Origin: UBA4782 sp034429195
GTDB lineage: Bacteria > Chloroflexota > Anaerolineae > Anaerolineales > Anaerolineaceae
NCBI GenBank assembly: GCA_034429195.1
Contig: DAOUGQ010000007.1
Span: forward strand, 248,001 to 312,000
Direction of reading: 5' to 3'
DNA length: 64,000 nt
A model generated the notes under the pieces. It was not told where the DNA came from, ran no database searches, and worked only from the letters and a program-made list of their open reading frames with translations. Both the position numbers and the translations under genes were made by a program. Below, in pieces: positions 9,085-18,393 of this stretch. The stretch's first letter is position 1. Each line of letters starts with the position of its first letter.

Positions 9085-10569
9085 ATGAAATCAAAAAACT
9101 GTATCATCATCGGAGCAGGCATCGGGGGAATCTGCACTGCCATTCATCTGGCTAGAGAAGGAATGCATGTCACGATTGTGGAGAAAAACGCTCACCCTGG
9201 TGGGCGTTGTGACCATTTTTCACGCGATGGGCATACATTTGATATTGGTCCAACATTATTGGTCATGCGCAAGTTATATGAAGAAGAATTTTTTGAATTG
9301 GGTGTTTCAATGAGTGAAATTCTGGATCTGCAGAGAGTCGACCCAACCTACCATTTATATTTCGATGATGGCAGTCAGCTTGAACTCACTTCAGATAAAA
9401 AAGCAATGCAGCATCAGCTCGATGCCATTGAACCAGGAGGGTTTCACGGATATGAGCAATACATGGCTGAAGGCAAACGTCATTATCAAATTGGGATGAA
9501 GAAACTGGTAAGACGTGATTTTCGAAAGATCACAGATTTCTTCTCGATTTCGAATGCCCCTCTCCTTTTCCAGGTTAAGCCTTTGGTGAATCATTATCGA
9601 AACATGTCCAATTATTTCACTGATAGCCGGCTTAAATCAGCTTTTACCTTTCAAGATATGTACATGGGATTGAGCCCATTCGAAGCACCGGCCACTTTTT
9701 CACTCATGCCATATACCGAACTGGAACATGGGGTGTGGTATCCCAAAGGAGGAATGTACAGCATCACTGAAACATTGGCCGAACTGGCTCGTCAGGCAGG
9801 TGTTGAATTTATATTTAATGCAAATGTTGAGCAGATCGAGATCATCGGGGGAATGGCACAAGGTGTAAGGCTGGAAAGTGGTGAACACTTGAAATCGGAT
9901 ATCCTCGTAGCAAATGCGGATTTGCCCTATGTTTATCAAAATCTGCTTCCGCCAGATGGGATGGCGAAGAGACTGGCAAAAAAACATTACTCATGCTCTG
10001 TTCTCAGTTTCTTTTGGGGTTTGGATAAACCTTTTCCTTCCATTCCTCCCCACGCTTTGTTTCTATCAGAGGATTATCAAGGAACATTCGAATCTATCAT
10101 AAATGATCTGGGAATGCCCACGAACCCCAGTGTTTACTTCCATGCCCCAACCCGGTTAGATCCTTCCATGGCTCCTGAAGGGCAGGATACCTTGATCAGC
10201 GTTGTACCAATTGGCCATCTTTCAGGTGAAAACGACCAGGATTGGGAAACTTTCAAGAATCTAGCCCGTACCAATATTTTTGACAAAGCACGCAGGTTTG
10301 GCATCACAGACCTACAGGATCATATTAAGTTTGAGACAGTATTTACTCCCCTGACCTGGCAAAGACGCTATAACCTGGTTAAGGGTTCTACACATGGGTT
10401 GAGTCATCACCTGACGCAAATGGCATATTTCCGCCCATCCAACAGGCATGCCCGTTTTCACAATATATATTTTGTGGGAGCAAGCACTCGCCCTGGTACC
10501 GGTCTTCCAACTGCTATGGTTTCAGGCAGGCTAACGGCACAAAGGATTATTGAAGAATCGCTAAACTAG
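9085..10569 (+). CDS. CrtI-type phytoene desaturase/isomerase family FAD protein
   Basis: 494 aa, normal for CrtI. The N-terminus carries the FAD-binding GAGIGG (10-15) and the downstream VEKNAHPGGRCDHFSRDGH, with the diagnostic DIGPTLLVM stretch. The C-terminus ends in the flavin-binding segment FVGASTRPGTGLPTAMVSG. Such enzymes introduce double bonds into, isomerise or oxidise C30-C40 isoprenoids at the membrane. Together with the upstream prenyl synthase it could make a coloured carotenoid end-product or precursor. No cyclase, ketolase or hydratase gene is visible next to it, so the pathway is either short or completed elsewhere. Confidence 0.8.
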   Translation: MKSKNCIIIGAGIGGICTAIHLAREGMHVTIVEKNAHPGGRCDHFSRDGHTFDIGPTLLVMRKLYEEEFFELGVSMSEILDLQRVDPTYHLYFDDGSQLELTSDKKAMQHQLDAIEPGGFHGYEQYMAEGKRHYQIGMKKLVRRDFRKITDFFSISNAPLLFQVKPLVNHYRNMSNYFTDSRLKSAFTFQDMYMGLSPFEAPATFSLMPYTELEHGVWYPKGGMYSITETLAELARQAGVEFIFNANVEQIEIIGGMAQGVRLESGEHLKSDILVANADLPYVYQNLLPPDGMAKRLAKKHYSCSVLSFFWGLDKPFPSIPPHALFLSEDYQGTFESIINDLGMPTNPSVYFHAPTRLDPSMAPEGQDTLISVVPIGHLSGENDQDWETFKNLARTNIFDKARRFGITDLQDHIKFETVFTPLTWQRRYNLVKGSTHGLSHHLTQMAYFRPSNRHARFHNIYFVGASTRPGTGLPTAMVSGRLTAQRIIEESLN

Positions 10570-10632
10570 AAGATTTTTTGGCGTAAGTAAGTAAAAACTG
10601 AAAATATCTCTCATTTGCCTGGTTATCAATAC

Positions 10633-10770
10633 TCACAGCTCTTCGTTCTGAAGAATTTCTTCAAGGCCCTCTGACATCAGACAAATTGGTTTTTCATACA
10701 TCCCATACTTCGAAAACCAGAATGCCATATTAGAGCCGTATAGCGCAGTTTGAGAGACAACCGCACTCTT
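10633..10770 (-). pseudogene. Possible gene fragment in the 10570-10962 interval
   Basis: In the 393-bp gap after the desaturase, the minus strand is open from 10770 to a TGA at 10633. It translates into a protein-like string including ALYGSNMAFWFSKYGMYEKP and MSEGLEEILQNEEL. No start with a ribosome site is evident. It looks like the 3' end of a decayed gene whose family I do not recognise. The rest of the gap shows nothing I can support. Confidence 0.25.
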
Positions 10771-10962
10771 TCAAATAATAGTTTTTTGTATATCCTAAAA
10801 ACCACATTCTAAGCGAGAATAGTAAAGCAATCTCAGAAAGAGATTGATCAATTTCTAAAGAACAAGGGCTTGCAAAGACAACAAAATCACCATTCAGACA
10901 AAACTGTTTTTGGTTACAAACGATTTTTAAATCACAATTAAATATCTATGGCAAATTGGTCG

Positions 10963-11469
10963 TTACATGTATTTTCCCAACCCTGAAGTTTCTAGTGCTT
11001 CAAGGTATTTCAGGGTGTTTTTCATTTTATCTTTGACAAACATATCACTGTGTTTTTGGTTAGCCAGTATGTTTCTTAACTTCGGTATGGCACGAATGTC
11101 ATGGAGGTTGGTGAGAACATCCAATAACATCAATTGGGCATCTTGAGAAAAGAGGTATATCCCACGATCTTTCTGCTGATCTAGCACCCATAACACATGA
11201 TTGACACTGGGTTTCCCTAAAGCGATCAGACAATTTCCACATTCCACCATTGTTTCACGGCAGTAGGTTTGACTTGCACCTGAGTAGGTTGATTTGTTGA
11301 TCGTCTTGGCAAGCAACTCTGCTGCTTTATCAATGGCTTTTTTATTCCCACTCGAAGCGATTTCCCTGGAAAGGTTAAGTCTTGTATCATCGTAATGAGG
11401 TGTATCTTTTGTCAGTATATCTACCTGCTCTTTGGGAAGTTTAAAGAATAGATCATTAACGAAGCTCAT
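10963..11469 (-). CDS. HEAT-like repeat protein, hypothetical
   Basis: 168 aa, with GGAGAAGGAA before the ATG. The protein is helical, with repeats such as KKAIDKAAELLAKTINK and DVLTNLHDIRAIPKLRNIL, typical of HEAT-like alpha-solenoids, which mediate protein-protein contacts. There is no catalytic motif or signal peptide. A second HEAT-like gene lies on the other side of pepF on the same strand, so the three may form a functional neighbourhood. No function can be named. Confidence 0.55.
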   Translation of the reverse strand: MSFVNDLFFKLPKEQVDILTKDTPHYDDTRLNLSREIASSGNKKAIDKAAELLAKTINKSTYSGASQTYCRETMVECGNCLIALGKPSVNHVLWVLDQQKDRGIYLFSQDAQLMLLDVLTNLHDIRAIPKLRNILANQKHSDMFVKDKMKNTLKYLEALETSGLGKYM

Positions 11470-11691
11470 TTCCTTCTCCTTTTATTAGTGATCCATAGGA
11501 TGCAGTAGGCTAGTACAAACAGTAAAGGAAACCTCAAATAATAAAAATTGAAAAAGAATGACCACCCTGTAAAGAATTCTCTGATTTGATACTTTATAAT
11601 ATTATATCTGTATTAAATATATAATCAACTTCAGGGACCATTGAATTAACCATTCTCTCCTTAAATGAATATGAGCTTTTTAACAACAATA

Positions 11692-11723
11692 GATTCCCGA
11701 AGTTTTGAAAAACTTCGGGAATC
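11692..11723. terminator. Strong stem-loop downstream of pepF
   Basis: A 15-bp perfect inverted repeat (GATTCCCGAAGTTTT and its complement) with a tiny loop. T-rich sequence follows on both sides (TTTAATACTTTT on plus, TATTGTTGTT on minus). It lies 37 bp past the pepF stop codon and is best read as the pepF intrinsic terminator. Confidence 0.75.
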
Positions 11724-11759
11724 TTTAATACTTTTACAAAGAAGGGGATCTGAAAGCTG

Positions 11760-13565
11760 CTAGACCAACAACTTTTCCAATTCCGTGATATACCCATCAA
11801 GGTCACGGAAAGCCTGATGAACAGGTTCGGGGGTAGAAAGATCAACACCAGCCATCTTAAGAGCATCCAACGGATAGAGAGAATCACCAGCTTTCAAGAA
11901 CGAGAAATAATTTTCAACCGCTCCAGGTTTTCTTCCAAGAACTCCAGCTGCCAATGCATGTGCACCTGCGATGCCAGTGGTGTACTGGTAATTGTAGAAA
12001 TTCCTGTACAGGTGAGTGGAGAACTGCATCCACAGACATCCATCGCGGTTCTCATCCACAACCACCCCTGCCCCATATCCTTCACGCAGGTTTGTTACCA
12101 TGATCTGATTAAGATCCTCTGCACTGGGAGCTTCGCCATGTTCAATACGACTATGTACTTCCAGGTCAAATTGCGCCAGCATGGGCATGGTAAAGAAGTA
12201 ACGATAAAAATTCGACATAGCTTCTTCAAGCACTGCCAGACGGATCGCCCGATCAGATTTGGTTTTCAGCATGTAATCTCGCACCAATGCCTGATGAAAA
12301 TTCGAAGCTACTTCTGCCGCAAACAACCCATATTGCGAATAGATCCATGGCTGCGTTTGACTAGAAAAATAGGAGTGCATGGAATGACCCAATTCATGAG
12401 CCAACGTACTCAGACTATAAATACTATTGTCATAACTCATCATAATGAATGGCTGGCAGCCCTTAACACTTGAAGAGAATGCCCCAAAGGTTTTTCCTTT
12501 ATTGATAGCCCGATCTACCCAACGATCAGTGGTAGCACCTTTACGCAAAATCTCGACATATTCCTTCCCCATGGGTTCAAGTCCCTCACTAATCCATTCT
12601 ATAGCCTGTGCATAGGAGATATCCACTTTAGTATCACTCATATTGGCATAGGTATCGTATACATGCAACTTTTTCAATCCCATTACCTTACGCCGCAGAT
12701 CCCAATATCGATGCCATATAGGTACATTCGCTTTGAAGGCTTGAATTACATTGTGAAATACCGAAACTGGAAGGTTCACCTGATCCAATGATGCTTCTAC
12801 AGAGGTTTTATAACCTCTTACTTTGGCAAAGAAAGCATCCTCTTTATATCCCGCGGATATGCAGTTTGCCATGGTATGTTTATATGCAAGATGTCCATCC
12901 GCGTAACTCTTCCAGGCGCTACGCCGGAGTGTTCGATCAGGTGACGTATTCAATTCGCGCATCTTGCTATGAGCAACCTCGTGCTTTTTGCCCGTCTTAT
13001 CTACAGCAGATCGGAATTGAAGGTCAGCATTTACCAGAATGGAGTGTGTTTGTGATGCAGTCCCAAAAGGATCCAGGACCTGACTAAGTATTACTTCCAC
13101 TTCGTGTGAGCGAACATGGGCTGCTTTACGCTCCAATGTATCAAAGTAATGTGCATAAAACATCAACTTCGGTTCTTGTTTCATCCATGCTTTAATCTTG
13201 TCAAAACCGATCGCCATGATCTCGGGTTCTTCAAATGCCACTTCAGCAGCACATCTGCTCATCAACCCCATTGCACGCCCTGCCATGGTAGCATTTTCAG
13301 CATCGGTAGTATCTACAGAATAACTTAAACTTGCATATTGATAAATCTTGACCAACTTTTGTTCAAAGATTTGCTTTGTTTCTAACCATTCGAGGAGCAT
13401 TTCTGCGCTATCTCCCAGGTGTCCTTCGAAACGCTGTTTCAGAACAGGCGCGATAGCTTCCATTTCTTGAAAGGTCTCTTCCCAGGCTTGTTTCGTGGAA
13501 AAGATTGAAGCTAAATTCCAGGTTTCTTCCTGGGGAACATCTTTACGTGCAGGAATGACGGGCAT
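11760..13565 (-). CDS. pepF: Oligoendopeptidase F, M3 family zinc metallopeptidase
   Basis: 601 aa, the usual PepF length, with GGAGGTAAAACAC before the ATG. The zinc-binding HExxH motif is present as HELGH at residues 390-394, inside the family signature (STLAHELGHSMHSYFSSQ), and a third ligand Glu is at about 418 (FAAEVAS). The N-terminal part is all helical, forming the lid over the deep channel of M3 peptidases. The enzyme is cytoplasmic, with no signal peptide, and cleaves oligopeptides of about 7-17 residues for peptide recycling. It is flanked by HEAT-like genes on the same strand. Confidence 0.9.
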   Translation of the reverse strand: MPVIPARKDVPQEETWNLASIFSTKQAWEETFQEMEAIAPVLKQRFEGHLGDSAEMLLEWLETKQIFEQKLVKIYQYASLSYSVDTTDAENATMAGRAMGLMSRCAAEVAFEEPEIMAIGFDKIKAWMKQEPKLMFYAHYFDTLERKAAHVRSHEVEVILSQVLDPFGTASQTHSILVNADLQFRSAVDKTGKKHEVAHSKMRELNTSPDRTLRRSAWKSYADGHLAYKHTMANCISAGYKEDAFFAKVRGYKTSVEASLDQVNLPVSVFHNVIQAFKANVPIWHRYWDLRRKVMGLKKLHVYDTYANMSDTKVDISYAQAIEWISEGLEPMGKEYVEILRKGATTDRWVDRAINKGKTFGAFSSSVKGCQPFIMMSYDNSIYSLSTLAHELGHSMHSYFSSQTQPWIYSQYGLFAAEVASNFHQALVRDYMLKTKSDRAIRLAVLEEAMSNFYRYFFTMPMLAQFDLEVHSRIEHGEAPSAEDLNQIMVTNLREGYGAGVVVDENRDGCLWMQFSTHLYRNFYNYQYTTGIAGAHALAAGVLGRKPGAVENYFSFLKAGDSLYPLDALKMAGVDLSTPEPVHQAFRDLDGYITELEKLLV

Positions 13566-13646
13566 GTGTTTTACCTCCAGAAGGTGAATAAAATAAGATT
13601 ATACTCCCTCATTTATTCATGCTCGATTTTTAAAAATCAGAAGATA

Positions 13647-14276
13647 CTATTGTGATTTCGCCTTTTGAATAGTTTTCTTTACCCTGGCTGCTTGAGAAGG
13701 AGTCAACTCGGGGATTCTTAGTTGCAGACTATTAATAAATTCCTCACTATTTTCTTTATTGATGGCGGAAAGAATGCTTTCACTATGTTGAGGGACTTCC
13801 TTGCTACGACAAGTTCTTAAATGCCGCAGCAGGTAAGGAAATAACACATGAGAATACTCCGATTTTGCTGCTGCAATCGTACTTAATACTTTTATGCCAT
13901 TATCCACAGTGATTACAGAACCATCTGCCATCGCCTGCTTAATAACATCCAAGTTCTCAAAAAGATAATCTGGATCAAGATGCGCAATAGTAGATAACGC
14001 AATCATGGTACCCCACACCATACGATTATGTTTACTGGCAAGCAGTTTGATAAATTCCTTGATGTATGGGGCGATCAATTCAGGTGAAAGATAACCGATC
14101 TCATATAATACCTTGATACAGTCACTTTGCACTGAACAGTCCTTATCCCAAACATGCTTAACTAACTCTGCAATACCTTCAGAATTATTGCTTTCCACCA
14201 GCTGTTTCGCAAGAATCTGATTAGGCACTTCATCTCGCCGGTTTTGGGCACAAGCCAATTGACCCAATACAGACAT
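13647..14276 (-). CDS. HEAT-repeat protein, hypothetical
   Basis: 209 aa from the ATG at 14276, which has AAGGAGTACTT upstream; an outer ATG at 14300 lacks a site. The sequence is a series of paired helices, for example SEGIAELVKHVWDKDCSVQS, MVWGTMIALSTIAHLDPDYL and GIKVLSTIAAAKSEYSHVLF, with the central Asp/hydrophobic pattern of HEAT repeats, and a basic C-terminal tail. Such solenoids act as scaffolds. It lies upstream of pepF and resembles in kind, though not obviously in sequence, the HEAT-like protein on the other side. Confidence 0.6.
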   Translation of the reverse strand: MSVLGQLACAQNRRDEVPNQILAKQLVESNNSEGIAELVKHVWDKDCSVQSDCIKVLYEIGYLSPELIAPYIKEFIKLLASKHNRMVWGTMIALSTIAHLDPDYLFENLDVIKQAMADGSVITVDNGIKVLSTIAAAKSEYSHVLFPYLLRHLRTCRSKEVPQHSESILSAINKENSEEFINSLQLRIPELTPSQAARVKKTIQKAKSQ

Positions 14277-14309
14277 AAGTACTCCTTTTCCCATGAACAA
14301 CTTGTTTCA

Positions 14310-14334
14310 GGGCACGGTTGACGTTTCCGTGCCC
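14310..14334. terminator. Stem-loop between the GPH symporter and the HEAT gene
   Basis: GGGCACGG and CCGTGCCC flank a 9-base loop. The U-tract is poor, so termination is only likely rather than certain. It sits 26 bp past the symporter stop codon on the minus strand. Confidence 0.5.
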
Positions 14335-14359
14335 TGTATAGACATATTGTCAGGATGAT

Positions 14360-15685
14360 TTATGTTTCCTTTTTTACCGGTTGTCCCAAGGGGTATGGAG
14401 CAAATAAGAAGAAAGCGATGATCATCGTTATAGCCACTATTGGTCCAATGGCGATCACACCATATTTCCAATTCAAAAGAAGAGCCAGGATGGAGCCTGC
14501 CAGAGAACCAACAAACTGGTTAATCACCCCCTGTACTGCAAAGAACATACCTGCTCGATCCTTCCCTGTCTCTTTGGCATCAACGGCTGCAATATGTGCT
14601 GGAAAAGCATACGGTATAGTAAAGAAAGCTCCAATGGAAAAGCTAGCGACCACTCCTGCTATCATTCCGATGATCAGAGGTTGAATGGGCAGCTTCAGTT
14701 CTTGCCAACCCAATGTGAAAATGAGCATGGCAACTGCAAAAACAAGCAGGGATACACGAAAAGCAAACTTTGCTCCTTTCTTCCTGGATATCAGGTTGAA
14801 AATAATCAGCATAATTGGAACAGGGGCAAAAGCTGCAGCATTCATCATCCCAAGTTGCGCATCGCTAATCCCCATCATATCTGCGCCCATGAATGCAATA
14901 CCCCCCAGGAAAAATTGCAACCCAAAGTAGAAGGTTGCCACACAAGACATGTAGATCAAGAAGGTTTTATTGGTCAGAGTCATCTTGATGCTTTGGAACA
15001 GAGGGACATCCTTTTCTTTTGGTCGTTCTGTATCACCAACGCTGGAACCTTCTTTGATCACCAGGATAGGTCCAATGAAGGTCACAATTCCTGGTAGTAA
15101 CATTAAGGCAGTTGCGCGCACACCAAATTTTTCAAACATCATAGGCGCAACAACAAAAGTAAGCACGTAAGCGATGGTGTTAAATACCGTTTGCCAGCTT
15201 GCCACCCGAACCCGACTCTGCTCATCTGGTACTATTTCAGAGAGAGATGCCAGGTATGGAACAATAATAAATGTTTGGAAAAAGAAATAGCACGAACTGA
15301 CCACTGCCACATATACAGCATTTGCCCAATGACCTTCTGGAGTGAGATTGGCTCCAGTTACTGGGGGAAACCAAAGCAAGACATAACAAATGATCAGGGG
15401 GATCAAACCAAAGACCATCATAGGTCTTCGTCTGCCCCAACGGCTTTTCAGATTATCTGTCCAGCTTGCAATAGGCAGATCAACCACACCATCCAGTACC
15501 CTTGCAATGAACATCCCTACAGCATATGCAACCGCAGGAGCGAATACCAGTGCGCCAGTTTCAATCCTGGCTTGAGCAGGGCGGTAATAATATAACAAAT
15601 AGGTTAACACGACCTGATACATAAAACCGGGTCCTAATCCACCAATCCCGTAAAGGGGTTCCTGCCACTTCTTGATCGTTTTCAT
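14360..15685 (-). CDS. GPH-family (MFS) sugar/cation symporter
   Basis: 441 aa with GGAGGAAATGTC before the ATG and about 12 hydrophobic segments. The loop between helices 2 and 3 reads RVLDGVVDLPIASWTDNLKS then RWGRRRP, the hallmark of glycoside-pentoside-hexuronide:cation symporters such as melibiose permease. It should import a glycoside, pentose or related polar solute with Na+ or H+. The gene follows the amidohydrolase gene by 19 bp and the ABC nucleoside-type importer locus, so its substrate may be a ribose-containing or related compound. That is inference. Confidence 0.8.
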   Translation of the reverse strand: MKTIKKWQEPLYGIGGLGPGFMYQVVLTYLLYYYRPAQARIETGALVFAPAVAYAVGMFIARVLDGVVDLPIASWTDNLKSRWGRRRPMMVFGLIPLIICYVLLWFPPVTGANLTPEGHWANAVYVAVVSSCYFFFQTFIIVPYLASLSEIVPDEQSRVRVASWQTVFNTIAYVLTFVVAPMMFEKFGVRATALMLLPGIVTFIGPILVIKEGSSVGDTERPKEKDVPLFQSIKMTLTNKTFLIYMSCVATFYFGLQFFLGGIAFMGADMMGISDAQLGMMNAAAFAPVPIMLIIFNLISRKKGAKFAFRVSLLVFAVAMLIFTLGWQELKLPIQPLIIGMIAGVVASFSIGAFFTIPYAFPAHIAAVDAKETGKDRAGMFFAVQGVINQFVGSLAGSILALLLNWKYGVIAIGPIVAITMIIAFFLFAPYPLGQPVKKET

Positions 15686-15704
15686 GACATTTCCTCCTTA
15701 TCTA

Positions 15705-16853
15705 CTATTTGTGTGTCCGAAAGTAAGCCAGTGCGTCCTCCACCATGCTGGTATCTGTTGGTACTTCTGGTTGAGCTGCCCCCATTGCAGGGATAATGAA
15801 TGAGAGCCGTTCCAATTCTGCAAGGATTGCATCTTTGTTTAAACGTCGTGGCAAAATACCTGTTAACCGCTCAAAATTGCCCTGATAGATTTTTGCCAGT
15901 ATTGTTTCAGGCAATTGTATTCCCTGAAATTCGGCAGCAAATTTACCAAATAAGAATCCCTGCCCCTCATCAACCCGAAATGTTCCCTGTCGTTCAAGAA
16001 ACCCGCGCACCAAATGAATTCGCGCCCTACTTTCTAAAGGTTCTATCCCTGATGGCGGGTTGCCCAAAAGAGCTTTCGCGCCAATATCCGTCCCGTAAAG
16101 AATCCTGTCTTGATACTTAATGAAGAAATCTCGAGTCTTTTGTGGGTCATGTGCAAAATTGTGATACATTTCGATCCCTGGGGTCAGGTCAATATGCATA
16201 TTGGGAAATCTCTCCAGGTATGCGGCCAATCGTTCTAGCTGAGCAGAAAGAAAGAAAAAGTGGGCAAAAACCACTTTAAGACCTGGATGTCTCTCCATCA
16301 CATGGATCACCTGGTTATATTGCACCTCATTATTGATAAAACTTCCATCTCCATAGAACCAACCCTGTTGTATCGCCCATTCGGGAACACGATCAGCGTC
16401 CCAAAATTCTTCAGGATCATTGACATGAAAGAGGAGTGGGAAACCCATTTCTTCCATCTTGGCCCAGTAGGGTTCATAAACAGGAGAATCAAAATCGGGA
16501 ACAGGCAAGGTTTTCCGCATATCAGGCTTGCCCTCGATCATTTTGACACCATCACACCCCATTTCAGACAGCTTTTCTACATAACTGGCGAAAAACTGAC
16601 CGCAAGTTTCAGGTTGCATAAAGAAACTAGAAGTATCCAACCCACCATACACATAGACCTTTTCAGGGTAATGTGCCTTGAGCATTAAAGCCTCTGGAAT
16701 AAGGCTCAACCGGGTACGATGAGGGGTACAGACAATATTACAGCGAGAAATGTGATGCTGATCAAGTATCGCCACCAAATCTGACATCAATGAAGAATGG
16801 GGATAATGGATGTGGCAGTCAATAATCTTCACACTGGATAATGGCGAATCCAT
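15705..16853 (-). CDS. Amidohydrolase-superfamily metal-dependent hydrolase
   Basis: 382 aa from the ATG at 16853 (GGAGGAAC upstream); an outer in-frame ATG at 16895 lacks a ribosome site. The metal-binding HxH is near the N-terminus (IIDCHIHYPH), a mid-barrel His lies in LLFHVND, another in VVFAHFFFLS, and the late Asp in ILYGTDIGAK. This is the order expected for a TIM-barrel amidohydrolase of the PF04909 type. Substrates in that branch range from aromatic carboxylates to amides; none is indicated. It lies between the ADP-ribosylglycohydrolase and the symporter. Confidence 0.75.
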   Translation of the reverse strand: MDSPLSSVKIIDCHIHYPHSSLMSDLVAILDQHHISRCNIVCTPHRTRLSLIPEALMLKAHYPEKVYVYGGLDTSSFFMQPETCGQFFASYVEKLSEMGCDGVKMIEGKPDMRKTLPVPDFDSPVYEPYWAKMEEMGFPLLFHVNDPEEFWDADRVPEWAIQQGWFYGDGSFINNEVQYNQVIHVMERHPGLKVVFAHFFFLSAQLERLAAYLERFPNMHIDLTPGIEMYHNFAHDPQKTRDFFIKYQDRILYGTDIGAKALLGNPPSGIEPLESRARIHLVRGFLERQGTFRVDEGQGFLFGKFAAEFQGIQLPETILAKIYQGNFERLTGILPRRLNKDAILAELERLSFIIPAMGAAQPEVPTDTSMVEDALAYFRTHK

Positions 16854-16937
16854 GTTCCTCCTCACATTTTTTATTGAACAATATGTTAAAAACAAGAGTA
16901 TAGAGGATACCGATATTAACTAAATCTGGCAATAAGG

Positions 16938-16968
16938 AATGAACTCACCGCTTTCAGGTGAGTTCATT
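16938..16968. terminator. 12-bp stem-loop after the ADP-ribosylglycohydrolase gene
   Basis: AATGAACTCACC pairs with GGTGAGTTCATT across a 7-base loop, 18 bp beyond the stop codon of the upstream gene. There is no strong U-tract, so it may be a terminator or an mRNA-stabilising hairpin separating the transporter operon from the hydrolase/symporter pair. Confidence 0.5.
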
Positions 16969-16985
16969 GTAGCAGAAAACGAAAA

Positions 16986-18383
16986 TCAGGAATGCTGCTT
17001 TGCCAACCGGCTGGTACGAGCAGCAAGTTCCTTGATCGAAAGCCTTTCTTTCCCCGAGACATACGTCTCCAATACATCTCCTATGGGAGCTGCCCACGTT
17101 TCGGGTACATCATGAATGATACCCAGCACATTCCCAACCAAACCACCATTACAATCAACATCGTAGCCAGCTTTTGCCAGCAGTGCCATTGCCTCCGTGA
17201 AATCCCCTCCACTGTACCAGAGTGACAGCATATCTGCTGCGATGTTGGGATAGGCATGGATCCAGTTGTAGCGTTCAAAATGTTTTTCCAGAATCGGCCA
17301 GGCATCGAGAGGAGCCGTATGATCCTTGAGTACCTGGAAAATAAAATTCAATTTGGCTGCATATTCACTTCCTGCAGGGATGTAACGACTGCCTTCCAGA
17401 AGAATTTCGCGGGGATCCGACATTTCGAAAGCCAGGGAGGGTAGCACTGCCGCATACATTTCTCCATACACGCCGTTTGCTGCGTGCGAAACGATTCCAT
17501 CAATATGCGCCAACCAGGCTGCTTTCAGGGGATCAGCAGGAGCCAGCATTCCACAGACCATGCCGCGCATCTGTGCTCCGATCCAGTTTGAATATGGATT
17601 AAGAAAATTGCCCGATTCAGGGGGGAAGATTCCCAAATTCAGGTTGCGAAGTGCCACACCTTCAGCAGAGACACCAAAAGGAAGCTGCCTTACCCATTCA
17701 ATACCCAGTGCCTCTGATGTGATGGCATCTCCCATATTTTCATATACATCAAGCAGCAGCAATTCATATACCACATCATCGTTCATGGTTTCAGGTTGTG
17801 TGATATATCCTCTGACATCGCCATACACTTTGGCGATTTGAGATCCGATATATCCTTCAATCGCAGTACCAAACGACCCCCCCGCCAGTTGACCAACCCA
17901 CCCCTGGTAAATGCGTGATTCATAAACGTCTTTCCAGGTTGAAAGTCGGTGGTATGAATGACTGGCCGGTATAGCAGCCTTGACCTCTTCCCACGTGTCG
18001 GGATGATGATATTGATGGTAAGGATGTCCTTCGATTTTCGGTGCTTCTTTGAGGGCTTTCATCAACCTGGCGGTCAATACTCTTAATTCAACGATCCTCC
18101 CTTCCTTGAGCAATCGAAAACCTTCAGGAAGCAGAGCTTCTGCTTCGCTAACATCATATCCCTGGTTGCCCCAGGCCTGGACCATACCCTGGTATGGTAT
18201 TTCAGGTGCAGAGGAACCTGGTACACTGATCCCCCAAAACGCCTTGATTAAAGCATCTCCTGAAGTTGCAATAGTGCCATCCCAATGCGATGGATGGATG
18301 CGGCGGTCAACCGGTATCGCATTATCGCGCAGCTCACGTTCCATCAGCCAGGCTGGTTTTATTTCTGAAGTCTTTACATTCAT
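16986..18383 (-). CDS. ADP-ribosylglycohydrolase-fold protein
   Basis: About 465 aa. Two adjacent ATGs exist; the inner one at 18383 is better spaced from AAGGAGAAG. The all-helical ARH fold is indicated by the metal-binding segments: TMNDDVVYELLLLDV at about 200-214, which corresponds to the usual TDD motif, and GYDVDCNGGLVGNVLGI at about 407-423, which corresponds to the D-x-D-[TN] motif. An unrelated ~150-residue N-terminal extension precedes the core. Family members remove ADP-ribose from proteins or small molecules or act on similar N-glycosidic ribosyl compounds. It is the last gene of the BMP-type importer operon, 11 bp after the permease, so a role in splitting an imported nucleoside or ribosyl compound is plausible. 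Confidence 0.75.
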   Translation of the reverse strand: MNVKTSEIKPAWLMERELRDNAIPVDRRIHPSHWDGTIATSGDALIKAFWGISVPGSSAPEIPYQGMVQAWGNQGYDVSEAEALLPEGFRLLKEGRIVELRVLTARLMKALKEAPKIEGHPYHQYHHPDTWEEVKAAIPASHSYHRLSTWKDVYESRIYQGWVGQLAGGSFGTAIEGYIGSQIAKVYGDVRGYITQPETMNDDVVYELLLLDVYENMGDAITSEALGIEWVRQLPFGVSAEGVALRNLNLGIFPPESGNFLNPYSNWIGAQMRGMVCGMLAPADPLKAAWLAHIDGIVSHAANGVYGEMYAAVLPSLAFEMSDPREILLEGSRYIPAGSEYAAKLNFIFQVLKDHTAPLDAWPILEKHFERYNWIHAYPNIAADMLSLWYSGGDFTEAMALLAKAGYDVDCNGGLVGNVLGIIHDVPETWAAPIGDVLETYVSGKERLSIKELAARTSRLAKQHS

Positions 18384-18393
18384 CATCTTCTCC

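Noticed and set aside
11594..11887. 97-codon minus-strand ORF overlapping the 3' end of pepF
   Set aside because: It is in another frame of pepF and contains the terminator; no ribosome site.
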